Origin: Cellvibrionaceae bacterium
Lineage (GTDB): Bacteria; Pseudomonadota; Gammaproteobacteria; Pseudomonadales; Cellvibrionaceae
DNA: 5,556 nt
Reading direction: 5' to 3'
NCBI GenBank assembly: GCA_030597965.1
Contig: JAUVQU010000162.1
Location: 1 to 5,556 of the forward strand
The notes under the pieces were generated by a model. That model was not told the DNA's origin and made no database searches. It saw only the letters and a program-made list of their open reading frames with translations. Shown piece after piece: positions 1-5,556 of this stretch (position 1 is the first letter of the stretch; every line of letters starts with the position of its first letter). The translations under genes and the position numbers were made by a program.

Positions 1-434
1 ACCTGGGCTGTATTCACGGTGGAGATAACCCCAATCGAATCTGTGGTCAGTGCGAAATGCAATTTGATTTACGCGCGCTACCGGGAATGGACAACTCTGA
101 ATTGCGGGCAGACATTGACCAGAGATTACATAGACTTTCCGAGCAGCTCGGCACAAAAATTACTCGCAGCACCCTATTTGGGGGCGTGCCCGCCTTTGAA
201 GAACCTGCAACATCGACGCTGGTTAAGACGGCCGAAAGGTTGACCGGCACCAGCGCAGAAAGTGTTGCCTTCGCAACAGAGGCGCCTTTTATGCAGCGGC
301 TGGGAATGGAAACTATCGTCATGGGGCCCGGATCTATTGACCAGGCCCACCAACCCAATGAATTCATTGAAGTCGCGCAAATTCAACCCGCCATTGATAC
401 TTTACGAGCACTCATTAGAGAATTCTGTTTATAA
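1..434 (+). CDS. argE: N-acetylornithine deacetylase, C-terminal part (partial at left edge)
   Basis: ArgE is a cytoplasmic metallopeptidase-family (M20) enzyme that hydrolyses N2-acetylornithine to ornithine and acetate, the fifth step of linear arginine synthesis. The reading frame is open from base 3, with no start in the window; 143 codons are visible, against about 380 in the family, and the stop is TAA at 432-434. The segment begins in the inserted dimerisation domain with the conserved HGGDNPNRI stretch (15-41) followed by a DLRALPG strand, then returns to the catalytic domain. There TEAPF (276-290) precedes GPGSIDQAHQPNEF, whose histidine (codon 348-350) aligns with the last metal ligand of E. 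coli ArgE. The C-terminus, REFCL, resembles the E. coli ending. An internal ATG at 57 is not a start, since homology continues upstream of it. argA follows 37 bases later on the same strand. The other metal ligands lie outside the window. Confidence 0.95.
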   Translation, partial: LGCIHGGDNPNRICGQCEMQFDLRALPGMDNSELRADIDQRLHRLSEQLGTKITRSTLFGGVPAFEEPATSTLVKTAERLTGTSAESVAFATEAPFMQRLGMETIVMGPGSIDQAHQPNEFIEVAQIQPAIDTLRALIREFCL

Positions 435-449
435 TCAATATCATAAACA
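426..449 (+). promoter_or_regulatory. AT-rich imperfect dyad overlapping a TATAAT box; candidate argA promoter/operator
   Basis: The last codons of argE and the start of the gap before argA contain TGTTTAT (426-432) and its exact reverse complement ATAAACA (443-449); 9 of 12 position pairs match across 24 bases. Inside it, bases 430-435 read TATAAT, a perfect sigma-70 -10 hexamer, which would place a transcription start near 442, about 30 bases before the argA start. I see no good -35 at 16-18 bases upstream, and the TG at 426-427 is one base too far away for a strict extended -10. The dyad does not match the E. coli ARG box well. AT-rich junctions can produce such patterns by chance, so a function is inferred, not shown. 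Confidence 0.3.
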
Positions 450-460
450 ACGAAGAAGAT

Positions 461-464
461 AAGG
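461..464 (+). promoter_or_regulatory. Ribosome binding site deciding the GTG start of argA
   Basis: AAGG at 461-464, preceded by purine-rich GAAGAAGAT, lies 7 bases before GTG at 472 and 16 bases before the in-frame ATG at 481. The spacing favours GTG as the start codon, adding three residues (fMet-Asn-Asp) over the ATG alternative. Confidence 0.55.
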
Positions 465-471
465 CGCGACC

Positions 472-1815
472 GTGAACGACATGAATAAAATCACTCTCTC
501 TAGCTCGGGCCCGTCTAGCTCTGAATATGTGCAGTGGTTTCGTCATGCCTCGCCTTACATCAATGCACACAGAGGTAAAACCTTTGTCCTGATGCTCCCC
601 GGTGGCGCCATGCTGGATGATAATTTTGACAAGATCATCCAAGACATTGCCCTACTCAACAGCCTCGGCGTGCGGCTCGTGCTGGTACATGGCGCGCGGC
701 CACAAATAGAATCACATTTGGCGGCCCACAATATTGCCAGCCACCTGCACCAGCAGCTGAGGATCACCGACCAGGAACAATTGGGTTTAATCTGCCAGGC
801 CACGGGTGAGGTTCGCTTTAGAATTGAAGCTGCACTCTCGACCAGCTTGCCGAATTCACCCATGCACGGTGCCGACTTACAAATAGTCAGTGGCAACTAT
901 GTTACCGCCAAACCGATGGGTGTAATTGACGGTGTTGACCTTCAACACACGGGTAGTGTGAGACGGATTAACACGCAGGCAATTCATGCAGCACTCGACA
1001 ATAAAGCCATTGTCAGCCTATCACCGCTGGGTTATTCGCCGACTGGTGAAATCTTCAACCTCTGTTATGCGGAGCTGGCCACCGAATTAGCGCTCGCCAT
1101 TAACGCCGACAAATTGATTGCTTTCACCCCGAACGAAGGCTTTTCCGGCTTGGGTGGCCAACTACAAAGGCAGCTCAACCTAAGCCAGTGCGATGAGCAA
1201 TTGCAGGCACTAACGAATGCAGGGGAAACATCCCAGTCTTTAACGGCCTGCTATAACGCCTGTCGAGGCGGCGTAGCTCGTGCTCACATGGTCAGCTATC
1301 AAAGTGATGGCGCGCTGCTGCAAGAGCTCTTTACCCGCGACGGTTCAGGCACCCTCGTACACAGCGACGCCTATGAATCAGTCAGGCAGGCCACCATTGA
1401 TGATGTAGGCGGCATCTTTGAGCTAATCGAGCCCCTTGAGCAACAGGGTGCTCTCGTTAGGCGGTCGCGCGAATTGCTGGAAAGTGAAATCAGTCAATTT
1501 ACTGTACTTGAAAAAGACGGCACGATTCTCGCCTGCGCAGCGCTCTACCCTTTTGCCGAAGGCATGGCCGAAGTCTCCTGTGTAGCAACGCATCCGAACT
1601 ACCAAAAGGGCGGTCGGGCAGCGGTGGTGCTAAACGCCATTGAGCAACAGGCCAAACAACAGGCCATTAGCCAACTGTTTGTACTCACCACCCAAACCGC
1701 TCACTGGTTTTTAGAGCAGGGATTTGTCACCGCTGATGTGGCACAACTACCGACGGAAAAACAATCTTTCTATAACTTCCAGCGTAATTCCAAGGTGTTT
1801 ATCAAAACACTTTAA
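472..1815 (+). CDS. argA: N-acetylglutamate synthase (amino-acid N-acetyltransferase)
   Basis: ArgA transfers an acetyl group from acetyl-CoA to glutamate, the committed first step of arginine synthesis, and in enterobacteria is feedback-inhibited by arginine. The 447-residue product is close to the 443 of E. coli ArgA and collinear with it. Residues about 20-295 form the amino-acid-kinase fold, with RHASPYINAHRGKTF (24-38), LPGG (42-45) and VHGARPQI (72-79). In ArgA proteins this domain carries the regulatory arginine site. Residues about 304-447 form the GNAT catalytic domain: VRQATIDDVGGI opens it, and LVRRSRELLE and ACAALYPF follow. HPNYQ leads into acetyl-CoA motif A (Q378, G381, A383 fitting Q/R-x-x-G-x-G/A), and then LFVLTT and HWFLEQGF. 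The start is GTG at 472, chosen for its ribosome site; ATG at 481 is the alternative. It sits 37 bases after argE and 41 before the next gene, which suggests an operon. No frameshift or missing motif was seen. Confidence 0.96.
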   Translation: MNDMNKITLSSSGPSSSEYVQWFRHASPYINAHRGKTFVLMLPGGAMLDDNFDKIIQDIALLNSLGVRLVLVHGARPQIESHLAAHNIASHLHQQLRITDQEQLGLICQATGEVRFRIEAALSTSLPNSPMHGADLQIVSGNYVTAKPMGVIDGVDLQHTGSVRRINTQAIHAALDNKAIVSLSPLGYSPTGEIFNLCYAELATELALAINADKLIAFTPNEGFSGLGGQLQRQLNLSQCDEQLQALTNAGETSQSLTACYNACRGGVARAHMVSYQSDGALLQELFTRDGSGTLVHSDAYESVRQATIDDVGGIFELIEPLEQQGALVRRSRELLESEISQFTVLEKDGTILACAALYPFAEGMAEVSCVATHPNYQKGGRAAVVLNAIEQQAKQQAISQLFVLTTQTAHWFLEQGFVTADVAQLPTEKQSFYNFQRNSKVFIKTL

Positions 1816-1844
1816 GGAATCTCTGATTATCAAAGCTGATTAAT

Positions 1845-1848
1845 GAGG
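1845..1848 (+). promoter_or_regulatory. Ribosome binding site of the nitronate monooxygenase-like gene
   Basis: GAGG at 1845-1848, within TAATGAGG, lies 8 bases before ATG 1857. It is a good Shine-Dalgarno match and fixes this ATG as the start. Confidence 0.6.
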
Positions 1849-1856
1849 CCCCCGTA

Positions 1857-2825
1857 ATGCTGCCCGAGCAATTACTCAATTCTCTGCGCGTACCCGTCAT
1901 TGGTGCGCCTATGTTTTTAGTCGCGTTCCCACCATTAGTTACCGCTCAATGTAAGGCCGGGATAGCGGGTGCTTTCCCACACCTGAACGCCCGCTCAACC
2001 GAGGAGCTAGATCAATGGCTCACACAGATTTATGCAGATTTAGAAGACTATAAACAAGAAAATCCAGACGCCGTCATCGGCCCCGTTGGCGTCAATATGG
2101 TTTTGCATGATTCCAACCCTCGCTGGAAAGATGATTTAGACATTGTTATCAAGCATCAGGTGCCACTGATTTTTACATCCCTAGGCAACCCCGCCAAAAT
2201 CGTCGACAAGATTCACGCCTATGGCGGGTTGGTATTCTCCGATGTCATCAACATCAAGCATGCCCGCAAGGCTGCTTCTTCCGGTGTAGACGGCATCGTT
2301 TGTATCGGCAGCGGTGCCGGAGGGCACTCCCCCACTCAAAGTGCGTTTTCACTCGTCCGCTCTATTCGGGAGTTTTGGGATGGCTGCCTCGTGCTAGGCG
2401 GGGCAATCGGCGATGGCTATCAAGTTCGCGCAGCGGAAACACTCGGCGCTGATATGGCATTTATAGGCACGCGCTTCATTGCCACCCAAGAATCCAATGC
2501 CCAGGATGAATACAAGCAAATGCTGGTGGATGCGAGCGTCGAAGACTTGATTTACACCGATCGTTTATCGGGGATGGGCTGCAACTTTCTGCGCCCAACA
2601 CTGGACCAGTTTGGCATAGTCCCGGAAGATCTCCCCCCCAGGCAGACTGACCTCAGTACCATGGGTGACACCAACGCCAAATTGTGGCGCGACATCTGGA
2701 CCTCAGGCCATGGACTCGCCAATATTCACGATGTGCCTAGTGTTGGTGCATTGGTTGCGAGAATGGAGCGAGAGTACTTGGACGCCTGTAATATTCCCGT
2801 CAGCCCGCTACTCAAGCAGAAATAG
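1857..2825 (+). CDS. Nitronate monooxygenase-family FMN oxidoreductase
   Basis: The 322-residue product is a soluble FMN-dependent TIM-barrel protein of the nitronate monooxygenase / 2-nitropropane dioxygenase family. Studied members oxidise alkyl nitronates such as propionate 3-nitronate, but others are NAD(P)H:quinone reductases or enoyl-ACP reductases (FabK), so the substrate is uncertain. Visible features are GAPM at 16-19 (first barrel strand, FMN contact), GPVGVNM near 76-82, the GAGGH loop at 153-157 whose His157 aligns with the catalytic or substrate-binding histidine, GGAIGDG at 181-187 and GTRF at 204-207 (FMN phosphate binding), then ATQES. The tail, with DTNAKLWRDIWTSGHG and a final VARMEREY helix, is typical of one large proteobacterial and actinobacterial subgroup. 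That subgroup has GAGGH where classical class I enzymes have EAGGH. No signal peptide or membrane segment is visible. It follows argA by 41 bases with no terminator between, so co-transcription is likely although no arginine-pathway role is known. The stop is TAG at 2823-2825. Confidence 0.85.
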   Translation: MLPEQLLNSLRVPVIGAPMFLVAFPPLVTAQCKAGIAGAFPHLNARSTEELDQWLTQIYADLEDYKQENPDAVIGPVGVNMVLHDSNPRWKDDLDIVIKHQVPLIFTSLGNPAKIVDKIHAYGGLVFSDVINIKHARKAASSGVDGIVCIGSGAGGHSPTQSAFSLVRSIREFWDGCLVLGGAIGDGYQVRAAETLGADMAFIGTRFIATQESNAQDEYKQMLVDASVEDLIYTDRLSGMGCNFLRPTLDQFGIVPEDLPPRQTDLSTMGDTNAKLWRDIWTSGHGLANIHDVPSVGALVARMEREYLDACNIPVSPLLKQK

Positions 2826-2906
2826 TTTCTGTCCAACTTTTCCTGCCGCTATCACTATCCTTACAGGCCAGCGCCGCCTATCCAACTACTGCGCCAGCCT
2901 CTGTTC

Positions 2907-2915
2907 TGTTAGAAT
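2907..2915 (+). promoter_or_regulatory. Candidate extended -10 promoter for ilvD
   Basis: Bases 2907-2915 read TG, one base, then TAGAAT: an extended -10 element with five of six matches to TATAAT. It predicts a start of transcription near 2922 and a leader of about 100 bases. No good -35 stands 16-18 bases upstream, which is tolerable for extended -10 promoters. This is a pattern match only. Confidence 0.35.
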
Positions 2916-3013
2916 CGCTTCCCTGTTTCATTCATTAAGTAATTTTTGATTTTAACTGGCCATAAAGACGTCAACCGCCTTTCAGGCAACACCGACTATT
3001 TTGCCAGTATCGT

Positions 3014-3018
3014 GAGGA
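3014..3018 (+). promoter_or_regulatory. Ribosome binding site of ilvD
   Basis: GAGGA at 3014-3018 ends 4 bases before ATG 3023, slightly tight but a good match. It agrees with the start implied by the conserved N-terminus, MPVYRSKTSTAGRNMAGAR. Confidence 0.6.
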
Positions 3019-3022
3019 CACC

Positions 3023-4858
3023 ATGCCTGTATACCGCTCAAAAACATCCACCGCTGGCCGTAATATGGCAGGTGCCCGTGCGCTTTGGCGCGCCACCGGC
3101 ATGAAAGACGATGATTTTCATAAGCCCATTATTGCCATTGCCAACTCTTTCACCCAGTTCGTACCCGGGCATGTACACCTGAAAGACATGGGGCAGCTAG
3201 TAGCCCGCGAAATTGAGAAGGCAGGCGGCGTTGCCAAAGAGTTCAACACCATTGCCGTAGATGACGGTATCGCCATGGGCCACGACGGGATGCTCTACTC
3301 GCTACCTAGCCGCGATATTATTGCCGACTCCGTTGAGTACATGGTCAATGCCCACTGCGCCGATGCGCTCGTTTGCATCTCCAACTGTGACAAGATCACT
3401 CCCGGAATGCTGATGGCCGCTATGCGACTCAACATTCCTGTAATTTTTGTATCCGGCGGCCCCATGGAAGCCGGGAAAACCAAGCTGTCCGAGCACAAGC
3501 TAGACCTGGTTGACGCGATGGTGATAGCTGTTGACGATTCTGTAAGCGATGAATATGTTGCCGAGATTGAGCGCAGCGCCTGCCCAACCTGTGGCTCTTG
3601 CTCTGGTATGTTCACAGCCAACTCAATGAACTGTCTGACTGAGGCGTTAGGACTTTCATTACCTGGCAATGGCACCATGCTGGCAACCCACGCTGACCGT
3701 GAAGAATTATTCCTGAATGCAGGCCGCACCATTGTTGAGATCACCAAGCGTCACTACGAACAAGATGATTTTTCAGTTTTACCGCGCAGTATTGGTTCAT
3801 TTAAAGCCTTTGAGAACTGTGTTGCATTAGACATTGCCATGGGTGGTTCAACCAATACCATCCTCCACTTGTTGGCCGTCGCTCAGGAAGCCGAGCTGGA
3901 CTTTACCCTGCAAGACATTGATCGTCTTTCCAAGGTAATTCCTCAACTGTGCAAGGTCGCGCCAAACACACCGGAATACCACATTGAAGACGTACACCGT
4001 GCGGGCGGCATCATGGCCATCCTTGGCGAGCTTGATCGCGCAGGAAACCTGCACAATCAATGCAGCACCGTGCACAGCCCAACTTTGAAGGATGCGCTTG
4101 ATAAATGGGACATTATGCGCAAGCCCAGTCCCGAAGTTATGCGGTTCTACAAAGCTGGCCCTGCGGGCATTCCTACGCAAGTTGCTTTCAGTCAATCGAC
4201 CCGCTGGACAAGCCTAGATGCCGACCGAGCTAAAGGCTGTATTCGCGAATTAGAACATGCCTTCAGCTTAGAGGGAGGCCTCGCAGTACTTTACGGAAAT
4301 ATTGCGCTTGATGGCTGTGTAGTAAAGACTGCGGGCGTTGATGACTCTATATTGATTTTCGAAGGCCCTGCGCATATCACCGAATCCCAAGACGAGGCCG
4401 TCGCTAATGTTCTCGACGACAAAGTAAAGGCTGGCGATGTGGTTATTGTTCGCTATGAAGGCCCTCGCGGTGGCCCAGGCATGCAGGAAATGCTCTATCC
4501 AACGTCCTACATCAAGTCGAAAGGGCTAGGTAAAGCCTGTGCCCTGCTGACCGATGGTCGTTTCTCTGGTGGCACATCTGGCCTCTCCATTGGCCACGTA
4601 TCCCCAGAAGCCGCCGCTGGTGGCGCCATTGGCCTGATCCGCAATGGTGACAAAATCCGTATCGACATTCCTAATCGCACTATTGATGTACTGCTGAGCG
4701 ATGAAGAACTGGCCGCACGCCGTGTTGAGCAAGACAAACTGGGATGGAAACCTAAAGAAGAGCGCCCACGAAAAGTCAGCTCTGCACTGAAAGCTTATGC
4801 GAAGTTTGTCACCAGTGCTGACAAGGGTGCTGTTCGCGATATTTCTCTTCTAGACTAA
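3023..4858 (+). CDS. ilvD: Dihydroxy-acid dehydratase
   Basis: IlvD is a cytoplasmic iron-sulfur enzyme that dehydrates 2,3-dihydroxy-isovalerate and 2,3-dihydroxy-3-methylvalerate to the 2-oxo acids leading to valine (and leucine) and isoleucine. The product has 611 residues against 616 in E. coli and is collinear with it throughout. Expected residues are present. Asp81 (in AVDDGIAMGH), Asp123, Lys124 (the position carbamylated in the family) and Glu489 (in GPGMQEMLYPTS) match the Mg site. Cys122 (in CISNCDK) and Cys193 (in CPTCGSCSG, 187-195) match cluster ligands. Ser515 (in GRFSGGTSG) matches the proposed catalytic base. At the position of the first cluster cysteine of many other dehydratases, this protein has NSFTQFVPGH (41-50), as E. 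coli does. It ends DKGAVRDISLLD, like the enterobacterial C-terminus. The gene is 197 bases from its left neighbour, probably has its own promoter, and is followed by a strong terminator. No damage was seen. Confidence 0.98.
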   Translation: MPVYRSKTSTAGRNMAGARALWRATGMKDDDFHKPIIAIANSFTQFVPGHVHLKDMGQLVAREIEKAGGVAKEFNTIAVDDGIAMGHDGMLYSLPSRDIIADSVEYMVNAHCADALVCISNCDKITPGMLMAAMRLNIPVIFVSGGPMEAGKTKLSEHKLDLVDAMVIAVDDSVSDEYVAEIERSACPTCGSCSGMFTANSMNCLTEALGLSLPGNGTMLATHADREELFLNAGRTIVEITKRHYEQDDFSVLPRSIGSFKAFENCVALDIAMGGSTNTILHLLAVAQEAELDFTLQDIDRLSKVIPQLCKVAPNTPEYHIEDVHRAGGIMAILGELDRAGNLHNQCSTVHSPTLKDALDKWDIMRKPSPEVMRFYKAGPAGIPTQVAFSQSTRWTSLDADRAKGCIRELEHAFSLEGGLAVLYGNIALDGCVVKTAGVDDSILIFEGPAHITESQDEAVANVLDDKVKAGDVVIVRYEGPRGGPGMQEMLYPTSYIKSKGLGKACALLTDGRFSGGTSGLSIGHVSPEAAAGGAIGLIRNGDKIRIDIPNRTIDVLLSDEELAARRVEQDKLGWKPKEERPRKVSSALKAYAKFVTSADKGAVRDISLLD

Positions 4859-4877
4859 ACAGAGATTTGCGTAAGAC

Positions 4878-4914
4878 AAAAAAAGCCGTGATCATTTCTG
4901 ATCACGGCTTTTTT
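4878..4914. terminator. Bidirectional intrinsic terminator between convergent genes
   Basis: GCCGTGATCA (4885-4894) pairs perfectly with TGATCACGGC (4899-4908) across a 4-base TTTC loop. A flanking A-run (4878-4884) pairs with a T-run (4909-4914), extending the stem to about 16 pairs. Read on the + strand, the T-run ends ilvD transcripts 20 bases after its stop; read on the - strand, the complement of the A-run ends the TPR gene. One hairpin thus serves both genes. Confidence 0.92.
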
Positions 4915-4936
4915 ATTTTCAGTAGGTTTTTATAAG

Positions 4937-5556
4937 CTAGATCGCTAACTGTTTCTTACGTTTGATCTCACTCTCTACATAAGCGATCCACTGACCAGCA
5001 GCCTTACTACTGCGCTGGTCTTTAGATGCTTTCTTGAAGGCAGACAAGGCTGACTGAAGCTTACCTGTATTAAAGTTAGCCATACCAACCACAATATTTA
5101 ATTGATCTGGACGCTTTACGCCACCCTTATTAAAGGCTTTAGACGCGGCACTCAAAGCTTCTTTGTTTTGATCATTGTCTAAATAAATACCGGCCAGGGT
5201 CGCGTACAAGTTTCCTTTATTCGATTTGGAAGCGGCCTTAGACATCACCGGAATCGCTTTTTTGACTTCCTGCGCCAGGCGCAGAGCCGTTGCATAAACC
5301 TCCAGGTTTTTAGACGTCTCCTCAATAATCCCGGCATCAATACCCTTGCGAAAAACATTCGCACTTTTAATCGGTGCGTCGTTGCCCAGGAACATATAAG
5401 CCAAATTTAGCAGCTCTTTTTCTTTGGCCAGGCCGCCACTGAGATAAACGACTTCCGTTGCGTGCATTTGGTCGAGCTCACGCTCTTCTGCACCATACAT
5501 TCCTGCCAACTGTTTCCAGTAGGTAGTTTTTGAATAATGCTTAACCAGCTTCTCCA
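4937..5556 (-). CDS. TPR-repeat protein, C-terminal part (partial at right edge)
   Basis: The minus-strand frame is open from the window edge to a TAG at 4939-4937, giving 205 visible residues. The TTG at 5509 is unlikely to be the start, because the frame continues upstream for 15 more codons with sensible protein (HYSKTTYWKQ) and no ribosome site. The sequence is alpha-helical, with about four to five degenerate 34-residue tetratricopeptide units. Their Gly/Ala/Tyr pattern shows in ELLNLAYMFLGN, NLYATLAGIYLDNDQ and LNIVVGMANFNTGKL, each followed by an Ala-rich B helix such as ALSAASKAFNKGG or ALSAFKKAS. The tail is basic (EIKRKKQLAI). TPRs mediate protein-protein contacts. From memory, the YWKQLAGMYG stretch and repeat layout resemble TPR proteins encoded beside gammaproteobacterial ExbB/ExbD/TonB genes. 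Location (probably periplasmic or membrane-linked if so) cannot be checked without the N-terminus. It converges on ilvD and shares its terminator. Confidence 0.85.
   Translation of the reverse strand, partial: EKLVKHYSKTTYWKQLAGMYGAEERELDQMHATEVVYLSGGLAKEKELLNLAYMFLGNDAPIKSANVFRKGIDAGIIEETSKNLEVYATALRLAQEVKKAIPVMSKAASKSNKGNLYATLAGIYLDNDQNKEALSAASKAFNKGGVKRPDQLNIVVGMANFNTGKLQSALSAFKKASKDQRSSKAAGQWIAYVESEIKRKKQLAI

Larger units (their letters stand above)
2826..3022. other. 197-base intergenic region upstream of ilvD
   Basis: No gene is supported here. There is no ATG in any + frame before the ilvD start, and I see no short leader peptide rich in Ile, Leu or Val codons and no hairpin followed by a T-run, so a classical ilv attenuator is not evident. 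A short GCCT/AGGC hairpin (around 2981-2992) and a widely spaced ACTGGC (2955-2960) / GCCAGT (3003-3008) inverted pair are present, but both are weak. No terminator for the upstream nitronate monooxygenase-like gene is recognisable, so read-through into ilvD is possible. Confidence 0.6.

Noticed and set aside
57..434. A complete 125-residue ORF starting at ATG 57
   Set aside because: The frame is open to base 3 and the upstream codons match ArgE, so this ATG is internal to a gene truncated by the window edge.
1823..1842. Two direct CTGATTA copies (1823-1829 and 1836-1842) between argA and the next gene
   Set aside because: Two seven-base copies 13 bases apart are compatible with chance and match no known operator.
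2901..2927. Three CTGTT copies (2901, 2906, 2923) upstream of ilvD
   Set aside because: Five-base repeats in a pyrimidine-rich gap are too short to support an operator or repeat array.
2665..2949. A 94-residue + strand ORF overlapping the end of the nitronate monooxygenase-like gene and running into the gap before ilvD
   Set aside because: Its first half is out of frame within a well-supported gene, it has no ribosome site, and its composition (many Ser, Thr, Arg, Trp) resembles no protein family.
3295..3747. A 150-residue minus-strand ORF inside ilvD, and similar antisense ORFs at 555-896 and 3848-4195
   Set aside because: They lie opposite strongly conserved coding sequence and show no recognisable domains; they are shadows of the real genes.
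5507..5509. TTG at 5509 as the start of the minus-strand TPR protein
   Set aside because: There is no Shine-Dalgarno sequence before it, and the frame continues with plausible protein to the window edge, so it reads as an internal leucine codon.
1..5556. A previously undescribed defence, mobile or multi-gene system
   Set aside because: All coding capacity is explained by three conserved biosynthetic enzymes, one flavin oxidoreductase and one TPR protein; there are no repeats, integrases, toxins, nucleases or unexplained long gaps.

Overview
This 5.56 kb window looks like ordinary chromosome from a gammaproteobacterium. The three readable biosynthetic products (ArgE, ArgA, IlvD) are of the Escherichia coli/Pseudomonas type. 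ArgA is the classical gammaproteobacterial fusion of an amino-acid kinase fold with a GNAT domain, and IlvD matches the E. coli enzyme almost throughout. Base composition is roughly balanced and codon use appears uniform. No rRNA, tRNA, CRISPR array, insertion sequence or phage gene was seen. I cannot name the genus; a marine or environmental relative of the Pseudomonadales/Cellvibrionales is a guess.

Layout. Positions 1-434 hold the C-terminal 143 codons of argE (N-acetylornithine deacetylase). After 37 bases comes argA (N-acetylglutamate synthase, 472-1815, GTG start), and after a further 41 bases a flavin enzyme of the nitronate monooxygenase family (1857-2825). All three lie on the + strand with close spacing and no terminator between them, so they probably form one transcription unit. 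A 197-base gap (2826-3022) with a plausible extended -10 promoter separates them from ilvD (dihydroxy-acid dehydratase, 3023-4858). A strong bidirectional terminator hairpin (4878-4914) lies between ilvD and a convergent minus-strand gene. That gene (4937 to beyond 5556) encodes a TPR-repeat protein whose N-terminal part is outside the window.

How the genes relate. ArgA and ArgE catalyse the first and fifth steps of the linear acetylated arginine pathway: acetylation of glutamate, and removal of the acetyl group to give ornithine. IlvD makes the 2-oxo acid precursors of valine and isoleucine (and, through valine's precursor, leucine). The nitronate monooxygenase-like gene has no known place in either pathway and is the least expected member of the cluster. 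The TPR protein resembles proteins found beside TonB/ExbB/ExbD genes, but those neighbours are not visible here.

I found no convincing new multi-gene system. The points most worth a second look are an AT-rich dyad that overlaps a perfect TATAAT at the argE/argA junction, the flavin oxidoreductase trailing the arginine genes, and the TPR protein at the right edge.
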